The position numbers were made by a program, and so were the translations under genes. Below the pieces are notes generated by a model. It was not told the DNA's origin, did no database searches, and worked only from the letters and a program-made list of their open reading frames with translations. Source: an uncultured Oscillospiraceae bacterium (lineage in GTDB: Bacteria; Bacillota; Clostridia; Oscillospirales; Acutalibacteraceae). Taken from it: 15,506 nucleotides of DNA. This document shows, piece after piece, positions 1-7,431 of the stretch (positions are counted from its first letter, which is position 1; each line of letters starts with the position of its first letter). The stretch lies in NCBI GenBank assembly GCA_910588935.1, contig CAJUSM010000067.1:1-15506 (forward strand). Reading direction: 5' to 3'.

Positions 1-10
1 GAGAAAGGTA

Positions 11-31
11 AGACTTCGCGAAGCGAAGTCT
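11..31. repeat. Perfect short hairpin at the left edge
   Basis: The sequence has two perfectly complementary 9-base arms (11-19 and 23-31) separated by the loop GAA. No T-run follows directly, so it is not a classical terminator on the + strand. It sits inside a wider inverted repeat in which AAAGGTAAG at 4-12 matches CTTACCTTT at 88-96. It may belong to the end of a transcription unit left of the window; its role is unknown. Confidence 0.5.
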
Positions 32-131
32 ACGAAACTTTTCCCATTTTCTCACAGCATCTGAGAGCTGCGTTTTTTCTTCTCCGGCTTACCTTTACCT
101 TGTTTGGACACTTTCGGGCAGGCAGCGGGCA

Positions 132-160
132 TTGTTTTCTCCCTTTCTCTGTGCTATAAT
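132..160 (+). promoter_or_regulatory. SigA-type promoter for the DUF5655 gene
   Basis: A perfect extended -10 element (TGCTATAAT, 152-160) lies 17 bases after a weak -35 (TTGTTT, 132-137). Transcription would start near 167. The ribosome binding site follows at 179-185 and the start codon at 193, so the leader is short. Confidence 0.65.
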
Positions 161-192
161 CCAAGGGAAGCCTCTTGGAAAGGAGTATTCCC

Positions 193-567
193 ATGTCAGT
201 TGCCCTTACGCCCCAAGAGTCCGGTTTCTTCCAAAAGCGCCTGGAGGCCCTGCCTATTTACATCACCCTCCGCCAGAAGCTGGCCGGGTTCCCCGGCCTA
301 GCGGTTCAGGCGCAAAAAACCCAGATCTCCTTTTGCAACCCCCGCATGTTCGCCTGCGTGTCGTTTCTGGCTCCCCTGCCAAAAAGGGAGATGCCCCCCT
401 GCTGGCTCACCGTCAGCTTTGGTTTAGGTTACCCCCTAGAGGAGCCCAGAATTGCCGGCTGCGTGCAGATTAACCCCCGCCGCTGGACCCACCATGTGCC
501 GGTGGCAACGCCTGGCCAGGTGGACGCCCAGCTTATGGGCTGGCTGCGGGAGGCCTATACTCTTTAG
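193..567 (+). CDS. DUF5655-family small protein
   Basis: A 124-residue protein. The ATG at 193 is preferred over the upstream in-frame ATG at 175 because AAAGGAG (179-185) sits 7 bases before it. The C-terminal part matches what I know of the DUF5655 family: a QKTQISF-like strand, a stretch of small beta strands, then a WTHHVPV motif followed by DAQLMGWLREAY at the very end. That closing helix is the most diagnostic part. Family members are small cytoplasmic proteins with no established biochemical role, sometimes fused to other domains; this one stands alone. It has no signal peptide or membrane segment. It is apparently transcribed alone from its own promoter. The following gene has a separate, stronger promoter, so a functional link is not implied. 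Confidence 0.8.
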   Translation: MSVALTPQESGFFQKRLEALPIYITLRQKLAGFPGLAVQAQKTQISFCNPRMFACVSFLAPLPKREMPPCWLTVSFGLGYPLEEPRIAGCVQINPRRWTHHVPVATPGQVDAQLMGWLREAYTL

Positions 568-701
568 TATACACCCAAAGGCCCGCTTTTTAAAGGGTTC
601 CAGCAGGGAAAAGAGTAAAATATTTTTTTACGAATTTCTATCAAGGCCTTTGGAAAGAACTGCCAATTATCGCTAAAAAAACCGGCCCTTTCTCCCCCAA
701 A

Positions 702-727
702 CCCTGAAAAAGCCCGTTTTTTCGGGG
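702..727. other. Hairpin between the first two genes
   Basis: A ten-pair stem with one G-T wobble forms between CCCTGAAAAA (702-711) and TTTTTCGGGG (718-727). It lies 135 bases after the first stop codon and 32 bases before the next promoter. The T-run lies within the stem, not after it, so it is at best an atypical terminator for the upstream gene. Confidence 0.4.
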
Positions 728-758
728 GAATTCGGGAGTTCTGCTCTGCAATTACTAT

Positions 759-787
759 TTGACATAAGGTTTTTTTACCGCTATAAT
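759..787 (+). promoter_or_regulatory. Consensus SigA promoter for the ricin/H1-tail gene
   Basis: A perfect -35 (TTGACA, 759-764), a 17-base spacer containing a T7 run, and a perfect -10 (TATAAT, 782-787). Transcription would start near 794. Both hexamers and the spacing are ideal, so strong vegetative expression is expected unless a repressor or the leader limits it. Confidence 0.85.
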
Positions 788-793
788 ACTTTA

Positions 794-946
794 GGTGGAG
801 CGGAAAAAGGCCGTTCCGCCCCTTCTAATTTCGTTTGCCAGCAGGCTTCCTCTTGGGGAAGGCTGGTCACAAAATATATAAACGCCGCGGCGGAGGGCCC
901 TTCCTTTTTTCAGGCCCGGGCCGCACAACCGAAAGGAAGTTGACAG
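794..946 (+). promoter_or_regulatory. Long structured 5' leader of the ricin/H1-tail gene
   Basis: About 150 nt separate the predicted transcription start from the ATG at 947. Three foldable blocks are visible. The first has GCGGAA pairing with TTCCGC near 802-824. The second has CCAG and CTTCC arms pairing with GGAAG and CTGG around 839-867. The third is a very GC-rich block around 880-932 containing CGCCGCGGCG and self-complementary GGGCCC/GGCCC runs. I do not recognise a known riboswitch class. It could be an autoregulatory leader or a transcript-stabilising structure. Confidence 0.4.
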
Positions 947-1600
947 ATGGCTAAGGAGAAGCTTGACGGAGTTATGATTGTAAACCGCAGGACAGGAAAA
1001 GCCCTGCAGGCCTCCGGCACAGAGGACGGCGCGGTGGTAGTGCAGGCCGCCCCCACCGGCGAGGACAATCAGCTTTGGCTGCAGGAAAAAAGCGGCAAGG
1101 CGGTAAAGCTGGTAAACAAGGCCAGCGGCAAGGTGCTGGATACCATTAACGGCGGCACAGAGGCCGGCACCTGGACCCAGGTGTGGCAGGATGTGGACGG
1201 TGAAAGCCAGAAGTGGCAGCTGGTAAAGGTAACTGCCACCTACAAGAAGATTGAGAACATACAGGCTGGGAAGGTACTGGATATTGTTGATATGCGGGAG
1301 GACGACGGCGCCCCTGTACAGATTTGGGACGATGTGGAGGGCTTGGGCCAGCAGTGGAAACTGGTTGCCGCCGAGCCGGCCAAAGAGGCAGCCGTAAAAA
1401 CCGAGCCCACCCAAACAAAGGTCCCTGCTCGAAAAGCCGCCGCGGCGGCAAAGGCCCCCGCCACCCAGGCTGTGGCAGAAGAGAAGCCCGTAAAAAAGCC
1501 CGCCCGTAAGCCAACCGGCACCCGGAAGGCCTCGGCGGAAAAGCCCGCCAAAGCCCCCCGTACCCGGAAAACCGGAGCAGCAAAGGCCAGCGAGGGTTAA
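947..1600 (+). CDS. Ricin-type beta-trefoil protein with histone H1-like tail
   Basis: A 217-residue protein starting at an ATG preceded by GAAAGGAAG. Residues 8-141 form one full ricin-B-like trefoil: three repeats about 46 residues apart, each ending in a QxW motif (QLW 42-44, QKW 88-90, QQW 135-137). In this family the fold usually binds sugars, often inside secreted glycosidases. Here there is no signal peptide, membrane segment or enzyme domain. Residues 143-217 are low-complexity and basic, with KPAKAP- and RKxxG-type repeats resembling eukaryotic and bacterial histone H1-like (Hc1-type) tails that bind DNA or RNA nonspecifically. The combination suggests a cytoplasmic, nucleoid- or RNA-associated protein carrying a lectin-like module; that role is inference. 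It has its own ideal promoter and terminator. Hypotheses include nucleoid compaction, glycogen or cell-wall-precursor binding, or a disordered tail serving only solubility. Confidence 0.85.
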   Translation: MAKEKLDGVMIVNRRTGKALQASGTEDGAVVVQAAPTGEDNQLWLQEKSGKAVKLVNKASGKVLDTINGGTEAGTWTQVWQDVDGESQKWQLVKVTATYKKIENIQAGKVLDIVDMREDDGAPVQIWDDVEGLGQQWKLVAAEPAKEAAVKTEPTQTKVPARKAAAAAKAPATQAVAEEKPVKKPARKPTGTRKASAEKPAKAPRTRKTGAAKASEG

Positions 1601-1613
1601 AACAAAACACCAC

Positions 1614-1650
1614 AAAAAAGCGGGAACTTTTCTACAGGCTCCCGTTTTTT
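1614..1650 (+). terminator. Rho-independent terminator of the ricin/H1-tail gene
   Basis: Thirteen bases after the stop codon an A6 run and CGGGA (1621-1625) pair with TCCCG (1640-1644) and T6 (1645-1650). The stem has a single bulged G and ends in the U-tract, giving a conventional terminator. Confidence 0.75.
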
Positions 1651-1669
1651 GTCTTTATAAAAAGGATGC

Positions 1670-1703
1670 AGAAAAGGCAGCGGACCAATCCGCTGCCTTT
1701 TCT
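1670..1703 (-). terminator. Terminator of the kinase/binding-protein operon
   Basis: A perfect 14-pair stem (1670-1683 with 1690-1703, loop ACCAAT) lies 19 bases beyond the stop codon of the binding-protein gene. Read on the - strand the 3' arm ends in TTTTCT and a T5 run follows shortly after. Together with the adjacent + strand terminator it separates two convergent transcription units. Confidence 0.75.
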
Positions 1704-1722
1704 AGTTGGCAGTCCTTTTCTT

Positions 1723-3045
1723 TTACTCTTCCCCATGCAAAGCCTCGTCCTGCAGCCGGTCAAAGGACTCCATACACTGGTCTACTGCAGCCCCCTCCAG
1801 CAACTCCCGCACAATCAGGCAGATATTTCCCCATTGCTCCACCTTCATGCCGGCATTGGAGCCCAGCACGTAAACCCCCTCCTCAACCCGGTCGTTTAAA
1901 GGCTTTAGCGCGGGAATGCAGTCTACCGAAACATTTTTCGAAGGGGAAATCACCCGGTTGGTTTCCGAGTAAACCTGCAGCGCCTGGTCAGAGGTAATCA
2001 CATCCAGCACCTCCATGGCTTCCTCCCGGTGCTCTGCCTCAGCCCCTACAGCAAAGCCTGTCATAGACATTACCGGCATCTGCCCCCGGCTGCTGGGAAA
2101 ACCGATTACCTGCAGCTGGAAGTCTGTTTTGCCATAGGCGGTTTCCGTATTGGCAGCCCCCCAGTAGGCCATTACAATGGGGGTTTTCCCTGCCAAAAAG
2201 TCCTCTCTCTCCCCTTCCATAGCCTCGCTCACCAAGGCTTTTTCCGGGTCTATATAGCCCTGGTCAATCATCTCTTGCAAAAACAGAAAGCCAGGGCGCA
2301 TATAGTCGCTGTACCGGGTTTCCCCGGTGTTCAGGGCGGCAATCTCCCCTTTGGTGTTCCCGCCGTTATACAGGTCCGCATAGGCCTGGGCAAGCACAAA
2401 GGTCTCCAGCCACCAGCGGTTCGCCCCTACAGGGGTCTCTATCCCGTTTTCCTGAAACACCCGGCAGCACTCTAAAAATTCCTCTGGGGTCTCCGGCAGC
2501 TCCAGCTCACACTGGTCAAACATATCTTTGTTGATAAACAGGCCATACGTCACCACCTCTTGGGGGATGGCCACCAGCTTCCCATTTACTGTATTGGCAA
2601 TCCGGATGATTTCCCGCAGGTTTTTGGCGCTTTCCAGCCCGGAAAGGTCCGCCAGCTTGCCCTCCTCGCCCAAGGCCAGAATCGTGTCTGGGTTGAGCAG
2701 GTATATATCGTCCATATTATTCCGAGCCCGGTCCAGGGTTACCTCGTCGTAGGTTTTATCCTGATAGCTCTCCGCCGTGTAGGTCCTGTAGGCTAGAGAA
2801 AGGCCCAGCTCCTCCTCCGCCATGGCAATGGTCAGGTCGCAGGCGCTTCTTGCCACATTCTCCGCCTCTGGGTCGGTCTTTTCCATAGGGCTAAACAGGT
2901 TGACAACCCTTTCCCCGTTCTCCTCCTGGGAGATCAGGTTCTTTAGCTCCTCCTCACCGCCGCAGGAAGAGAGGGACAGCATAAGCGCCCCTGCCAAAAG
3001 AGCAGCCCCCCATCTGCGGGCAATGGTTCCAATACTGCTTCTCAT
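1723..3045 (-). CDS. Extracellular solute-binding lipoprotein (ABC sugar-type)
   Basis: A 440-residue protein. The ATG at 3045 is preferred over a GTG 15 bases upstream because AAAGGA lies six bases before it. It begins with a basic segment, a hydrophobic stretch (about residues 13-27) and the lipobox LSSC, with the lipidated Cys at 28. The rest resembles family-1 carbohydrate-binding proteins of ABC importers: a segment naming a DIYLLNPDTILAL-like site, a YGLFINKDMFDQ strand-helix typical of these folds, a tryptophan-bearing RWW region and a late GFAV strand. The gene follows the hybrid kinase by only 11 nt and clearly shares its transcript. No permease or ATPase genes are near, so it may present a ligand to the kinase sensor instead of, or as well as, feeding a transporter encoded elsewhere (inference). 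The ligand is unknown. Confidence 0.85.
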   Translation of the reverse strand: MRSSIGTIARRWGAALLAGALMLSLSSCGGEEELKNLISQEENGERVVNLFSPMEKTDPEAENVARSACDLTIAMAEEELGLSLAYRTYTAESYQDKTYDEVTLDRARNNMDDIYLLNPDTILALGEEGKLADLSGLESAKNLREIIRIANTVNGKLVAIPQEVVTYGLFINKDMFDQCELELPETPEEFLECCRVFQENGIETPVGANRWWLETFVLAQAYADLYNGGNTKGEIAALNTGETRYSDYMRPGFLFLQEMIDQGYIDPEKALVSEAMEGEREDFLAGKTPIVMAYWGAANTETAYGKTDFQLQVIGFPSSRGQMPVMSMTGFAVGAEAEHREEAMEVLDVITSDQALQVYSETNRVISPSKNVSVDCIPALKPLNDRVEEGVYVLGSNAGMKVEQWGNICLIVRELLEGAAVDQCMESFDRLQDEALHGEE

Positions 3046-3056
3046 AGTATTTCCTT

Positions 3057-5591
3057 TCACATTACAAATTGACCAATTACCTTTTTCAGCAGTTCTATAT
3101 CTAAGGGCTTGGGCACATGGGCGTTCATGCCCGCGTCCAAGGCCGCTTTCTCGTCCTCGGCAAAAGCGTTTGCCGTCATGGCAATAATGGGGATATGCCC
3201 CGCGTCCTCTCGGGCTAAGGCACGAATGGCCTGGGTGGCCTGGTGGCCGTTCATTACCGGCATCTGCACATCCATTAGTATGGCGTCAAACTCCCCTGGG
3301 GCGGACTTCTGGAACCGCTCCACAGCCAGGCTGCCGTTTTCCACAATCTCGCAGGAAACCCCCTCCAGCTCCAAAAGCTCTGCTAGAATTTCCGCGTTGA
3401 TCTCATTATCTTCCGCGGCCAAAAAGCGCAGGCCCCGAAGGCTGCCAGTGGTTTCAGGCCTAGGCTCCTGTTCTTTCTTTGGGCCCTCCCACATTAAAGC
3501 CACCTTTTCTCGGAAAGCAGAGACAAAAAAGGGCTTTGTAAGAACATCGACCTGTTCCGGCAGGTTCTCGGGCTCCTCTTCCTCGTGCCCCGCCAAAATC
3601 AGCACCGGCACCGCAAGGGCCGCCCGCAGCTCTTGGGCTGTTTGCGTGCCGCCGCCATCCAGCAAAATCAGCTGGTAGTCTCCGCCGCTCTTCTCAATGC
3701 GCTCCAGGGCCTCCTGGGTTCCGCCGGCAATATCCAGCCGAACCCCCGTGTCCTCCATCAGCGCCTGGGTGTTTTTCCAGCTTTGGGGATCCTCATCCAC
3801 CAACAGGATCCGGTGAATCCCCCGGTCTACCCAAAACTGCCGGTTTTCCTGGTTCTCTAAAACCCGGAGCTCCAGGTCTACCCGGAAAACCGTACCCTTG
3901 TTCACTTGGCTGGAAACATCAATGGTGCCCCCCATAAGCTCTACAATACTTTTGGTAATAGCCATGCCCAGCCCAGTGCCCTGCACCTTGTTGGTGGTGC
4001 TGTTTTCCGCCCGGGTAAAGGCGTCGAAAATGGTCTCTAGGTACTCAGGGGTCATGCCATAGCCGTCGTCCTCCACCTCAATGCGGATGTGCTCGTACTG
4101 GGGGGAACGCTGCTTGAGCCCCTGAATGCGGAACCAAATATGCCCCCCCTCTGGCGTGTACTTTACCGCGTTAGAGAGCAGATTGATCAAAATCTGGTTA
4201 ATTCTGGTTTCGTCGCCTACCAGGTACTCGTGGCGAACGCCTGAAACCTGTACATAGAATTCCTGGTTTTTCGCCTTGGCCATCTGCTGTATAATGGCAT
4301 CTACAGAGGAGACCACGTCGTTGAGGGCAAACTTTTCCAAGCTAAGCACTACCTTGCCGCTTTCAATTTTGGAAACATCCAAAATGTCATTGATCAGGCT
4401 AAGCAGGTGCTGGCCAGAGGCCGTAATTTTTTTGGTATATTCCCGCACCTTCGCCGGGTTCTCCGCGTCTTTGGCCAAAAGGGTGGTAAAGCCCAGCACC
4501 GCGTTCATAGGCGTGCGGATATCGTGGGACATGTTGGAGAGGAAAGTAGTTTTCGAGTTGCTGGCAATTTGGGCAGCCTGCAGGGCTTGGGCCAGCTGCT
4601 GGTTATGGCGCTTGCGCTCCTCCTCCTGTTCCCGGCGGATTTTATTTTGCTGCCGCCGGCTGAAGTAGTACAGCATTACGCACAGAGAGAAAGCGGCAAG
4701 CATAGAGACCACCACAAACAGGATGTTCTGGCTCACCGTTCTCCCTTCCTGCTGGATGGCCTCTACCGGTACATAGCCCACTAGGAAAACAGTGCCATTG
4801 TTTACCGGCCACATATAGTTTAAGGCATGCTCGTTCCGAATATCGTGATAAAACAAGAGGTGCTGCCCTTTTTCCAGGCAGCCTGCCACCTCGTCCCGAA
4901 TCTCCCCGTTCTGAATATCGTTGGCCCGGTAAAAGTCGTCCAGGTTCAGGTGGCCGGCGCTGCGCTTGCCCATGCCCTTAGGCTTTAGAACAAAGCGCTG
5001 GCTTTCCGTGTCCATAATATATAAGGAAGCCTGCTTGTTGTAGAACCCGTCTGGAAGGGAACGGTCTATGGTGTCGTAAACATATTCTACATACAGTGTT
5101 CCCAGCTCCCGGCCGTCCCGCTCCACAGGGCACCGAAGGGTATACGACCAGGTGCCCATATGGTTTACGTAAGACTGGGAAACCGGCATCCCCTCTATGG
5201 TGCCGCCAGCGGAAAAATCCAGGCCCTCCTCGGTAAAAACCTCGCCGGTATTGGAAATCCCCTGGCTTTCCCCAGCAGGGATCAGGGACATCTTTACCAT
5301 TGTCCGGTTTTTCTCGTAAGCCAGCACATAGGCCTCCGGGTCCTCTGCCCGGGCAATCTCTTGGGCAATAAGGGTCTGGTACTCTGCCTCGTTTCTAAGG
5401 ATGGCCTCAATGGTGCTCTGGATTAAATCTAAGCTTTCGCTTAGGTTCTGAATTGCCGCCAAGGACATCTCTTGGGTAATTTTTTGAGAAACCGTCACCA
5501 CAATGGTGCCAAACACGCAAAAGACCAGTATAATAGAGAGGAGCAGCAAGGAACCTCTGTGTTTTTTCCTTTTTTTCAGTTTCTTTGTCAT
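3057..5591 (-). CDS. Membrane hybrid sensor histidine kinase with two receiver domains
   Basis: An 844-residue protein. The ATG at 5591 is chosen because GAGAGGTGG precedes it; an in-frame GTG lies 33 bases upstream. Membrane segments at about 14-34 and 289-310 flank an extracytoplasmic sensor of about 250 residues, Cache-like in size and layout. A glutamine- and glutamate-rich coiled coil (312-345) leads to the HisKA domain with the phospho-acceptor His356 in SHDIRTP. The ATPase domain shows the N box (Asn474), DDGYGM (508-513) and GTGLGM (538-543). Residues 592-700 form a first, divergent receiver (Asp645, Lys686, but no MP after the Asp and Ala in place of the usual Thr/Ser). Residues 719-844 form a canonical receiver (Asp774 in MDVQMPVMNG, Lys828). 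No output domain or separate regulator is adjacent, so the phosphorelay target lies elsewhere. It is co-transcribed with the binding protein downstream. Confidence 0.93.
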   Translation of the reverse strand: MTKKLKKRKKHRGSLLLLSIILVFCVFGTIVVTVSQKITQEMSLAAIQNLSESLDLIQSTIEAILRNEAEYQTLIAQEIARAEDPEAYVLAYEKNRTMVKMSLIPAGESQGISNTGEVFTEEGLDFSAGGTIEGMPVSQSYVNHMGTWSYTLRCPVERDGRELGTLYVEYVYDTIDRSLPDGFYNKQASLYIMDTESQRFVLKPKGMGKRSAGHLNLDDFYRANDIQNGEIRDEVAGCLEKGQHLLFYHDIRNEHALNYMWPVNNGTVFLVGYVPVEAIQQEGRTVSQNILFVVVSMLAAFSLCVMLYYFSRRQQNKIRREQEEERKRHNQQLAQALQAAQIASNSKTTFLSNMSHDIRTPMNAVLGFTTLLAKDAENPAKVREYTKKITASGQHLLSLINDILDVSKIESGKVVLSLEKFALNDVVSSVDAIIQQMAKAKNQEFYVQVSGVRHEYLVGDETRINQILINLLSNAVKYTPEGGHIWFRIQGLKQRSPQYEHIRIEVEDDGYGMTPEYLETIFDAFTRAENSTTNKVQGTGLGMAITKSIVELMGGTIDVSSQVNKGTVFRVDLELRVLENQENRQFWVDRGIHRILLVDEDPQSWKNTQALMEDTGVRLDIAGGTQEALERIEKSGGDYQLILLDGGGTQTAQELRAALAVPVLILAGHEEEEPENLPEQVDVLTKPFFVSAFREKVALMWEGPKKEQEPRPETTGSLRGLRFLAAEDNEINAEILAELLELEGVSCEIVENGSLAVERFQKSAPGEFDAILMDVQMPVMNGHQATQAIRALAREDAGHIPIIAMTANAFAEDEKAALDAGMNAHVPKPLDIELLKKVIGQFVM

Positions 5592-5756
5592 TGGTACAGT
5601 CCACCTCTCTGTTCCGAAGAACACAGCACCTGCCTTTGTGGGGTTTAGGCTTTGTCTAAAAACCCGAAAACTCTGTCTTATTGCCCAAAAGCGGCCATCT
5701 TTCGCGTCGAAAACCCGTCATTTCCTCTATTTCCAAACAAGCCCTACCACACCAAT

Positions 5757-5786
5757 ATTATATCATTTCTTCCAATTTAGTGTCAA
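5757..5786 (-). promoter_or_regulatory. SigA promoter of the kinase/binding-protein operon
   Basis: On the - strand TTGACA (plus positions 5781-5786) is followed after 18 bases by an extended -10, TGATATAAT (hexamer at 5757-5762). Transcription would begin near 5750, leaving about 160 nt of leader before the kinase start. I see no recognisable riboswitch in that leader. Confidence 0.8.
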
Positions 5787-5842
5787 TAGACGATATGGAA
5801 ATGGAGAGAGAAACCGTCCCCTTTTCTGTTCTCCCTGCGGCG

Positions 5843-5865
5843 CGGCCTTTCATCCGTAAAGGCCG
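5843..5865. repeat. Intergenic hairpin without T-tract
   Basis: CGGCCTTT (5843-5850) pairs perfectly with AAAGGCCG (5858-5865) around a seven-base loop. It sits between the terminator of the glycan operon and the kinase promoter, just upstream of the -35. It could be a remnant repeat or a binding site; nothing in the sequence decides this. Confidence 0.35.
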
Positions 5866-5948
5866 TCAACCATATCCTTAACAGGGCCCAGAAAAAACAA
5901 AGTTTCTTTTAAACTGGCAGCCATGCCGCTTATTGGCTATAAAACACA

Positions 5949-5989
5949 AGAGGCAGGAATCATCCCCCGGGGAGTTGATTCCTGCCTCT
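5949..5989 (-). terminator. Terminator of the glycan operon
   Basis: A perfect 14-pair stem (5949-5962 with 5976-5989) lies about 20 bases beyond the deacetylase stop codon. On the - strand the stem is followed by TGTGTTTTA, a U-rich tail. This marks the 3' end of the four-gene unit. Confidence 0.8.
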
Positions 5990-6008
5990 ATTCCCTTCTA
6001 TTACCCGC

Positions 6009-7295
6009 CTACAGCCCGCGAAACGCCGAATAGACCTCCCGGCGGGTGAGCTCCTCCATGGTGGGCTCAAAAAATTTAGCTGGCAGCTGGTCCACCGGCT
6101 TGCCAGGGTTCACATGGGCCGGGAAGAACTCCTGCTCCCGGCAGTACTCCAGCGCCCCAGCGTACCGGTGCTGGCTCTTTCCGGCTTCCCGCATTTTTGC
6201 CCAGCGCCTCTCCAGGGCCTCCTCTTTGGGGGTAATGAGCATGGCCAATTCCCCCCAGGTCATCCTCTGGTTCAGCCGCAGGCAATTGTCGGAGTAAACC
6301 ACCGCCCGTTCCTGGGCCAGCTGGAGCATACGTTCAAAAAGAGGGTCTCCCCGGCCCAGGTCGGCAAAGGGGCTCTCCGCCATCAGCCGGTCTACTGTAA
6401 CCACCTGGTAGCCGTAAGATTCCAGCAGCCACAGCTGCCGCTCCAGGCCCCAGACCACCGGGGTGCGCTTGGCCATATTGTACCCGTCCTTTTGAAAAAT
6501 AATCTGGCCGCAAAGGGCGTCCGGATCCTGTTCCAGGGCCTGGCGCAGGGGGGCCATCATGGCCTCAATCTCCTCCTCCAGGGCCTGGGCCGGGTTCCGG
6601 GCCGTGCTGGGCAGCCAGCCCGCGCCGTCAAAAGACGCCCCCAGGTATTGGTACCCTAAGCGCTCGCATACATCGTAGCTTGTAAAGCCGCCGCCAATGC
6701 CATCCACATAGTGGGCTGGCCTGGCCATTCCCAACTGGTAGCCGTAGCGCTCTTCCATCAGCCGGTGCAGCCGTTCCAGGTCGGCAACCGCCTTGTCAAA
6801 GCTGCCCAAATAGACCCGCTTGCCGTAGACAAATGGCTTTTTGCCAAAAATAATATGGCGGTAGCCATGGTTCGTAATCTGGTGCCCTTCCTCCAAAATG
6901 CGGCGGATCAGCCGGTCGTTGTTTTTCGCGCCGCCATGCCGGTCCTCATCAATATCAGGATAATGGTCAAACCTTACCCCGCCCCAGGCAGGGCTGCCCA
7001 GGGCCCCGGCTTTGTCCGGGTAGTTCTCAGAGGTATCGCCAATTACATCGAAGGTACCTTTGGCGTTGTGGGCCGCCAAAATGTCTAAAATCACATCTGT
7101 AAGAGCCTGGCCCTGAAACTGGTCTGGGGATGGGGGAAGCGCCATGGGGCCATCGTCAAAGGTCATGGCCACCATCCTTTTGGGAGTGCTCACCCGCTGG
7201 ATCCGCCGGGCATAGCCCAGGGTGGGGGCGGGGGACGGAAGAACCCGGCGCAAAGCTTTTTTAGCCATTTTTCCCATTTTCACAACCAAAGACAT
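6009..7295 (-). CDS. Polysaccharide deacetylase (NodB family), apparently cytoplasmic
   Basis: A 428-residue protein starting at an ATG preceded by AAAGGTAGG. The NodB/carbohydrate-esterase-4 motifs are intact: TFDDGP (45-50, catalytic Asp47 and metal-ligand Asp48), metal-binding HGYRH (His143, His147) and RPAHYVDG (192-199). Such enzymes remove N- or O-acetyl groups from sugars using a divalent metal. Two things are unusual. The N-terminus is basic and not hydrophobic, so no signal peptide or anchor is visible, whereas most peptidoglycan deacetylases are exported. Also, about 90 residues separate the first two motifs, more than in typical compact members. After the catalytic domain, residues 309-355 (FADLGRGDP through MTWGELAML) and perhaps 379-420 resemble degenerate S-layer-homology repeats. 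It is the last gene of the operon, after the ATP-grasp gene and a 190-base gap. A role on a cytosolic glycan precursor is inferred. Confidence 0.9.
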   Translation of the reverse strand: MSLVVKMGKMAKKALRRVLPSPAPTLGYARRIQRVSTPKRMVAMTFDDGPMALPPSPDQFQGQALTDVILDILAAHNAKGTFDVIGDTSENYPDKAGALGSPAWGGVRFDHYPDIDEDRHGGAKNNDRLIRRILEEGHQITNHGYRHIIFGKKPFVYGKRVYLGSFDKAVADLERLHRLMEERYGYQLGMARPAHYVDGIGGGFTSYDVCERLGYQYLGASFDGAGWLPSTARNPAQALEEEIEAMMAPLRQALEQDPDALCGQIIFQKDGYNMAKRTPVVWGLERQLWLLESYGYQVVTVDRLMAESPFADLGRGDPLFERMLQLAQERAVVYSDNCLRLNQRMTWGELAMLITPKEEALERRWAKMREAGKSQHRYAGALEYCREQEFFPAHVNPGKPVDQLPAKFFEPTMEELTRREVYSAFRGL

Positions 7296-7314
7296 ATTTT
7301 TTCCTACCTTTATG

Positions 7315-7431
7315 TTATTTTATGCTGCAGCACACAGTCCAGCCAGCCTCTGAAGCCGTTGTACCCATTACAGAGATTGCCGCATCCCAAGAGCAGGGCG
7401 GAGAGGGCGGGGCGTATTCCGCCTTTTCCAT
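7315..7431 (-). CDS. Possible small ORF in the operon gap
   Basis: A 38-codon reading frame starts at an ATG (7429-7431) with GGAGG six bases upstream and ends at TAA just before the deacetylase ribosome binding site. The product (MEKAEYAPPSPPCSWD...) is proline- and cysteine-containing and matches no family I know. The good ribosome binding site and its place in an otherwise tight operon are the only support. The 190-base gap may simply be untranslated. Confidence 0.25.
   Translation of the reverse strand: MEKAEYAPPSPPCSWDAAISVMGTTASEAGWTVCCSIK

Noticed and set aside
791..1615. Long - strand frame (274 codons) opposite the ricin/H1-tail gene
   Set aside because: It lies entirely antisense to a gene with clear domains, promoter and ribosome binding site. 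Its Gly/Leu-rich product merely mirrors the repetitive codons of that gene.
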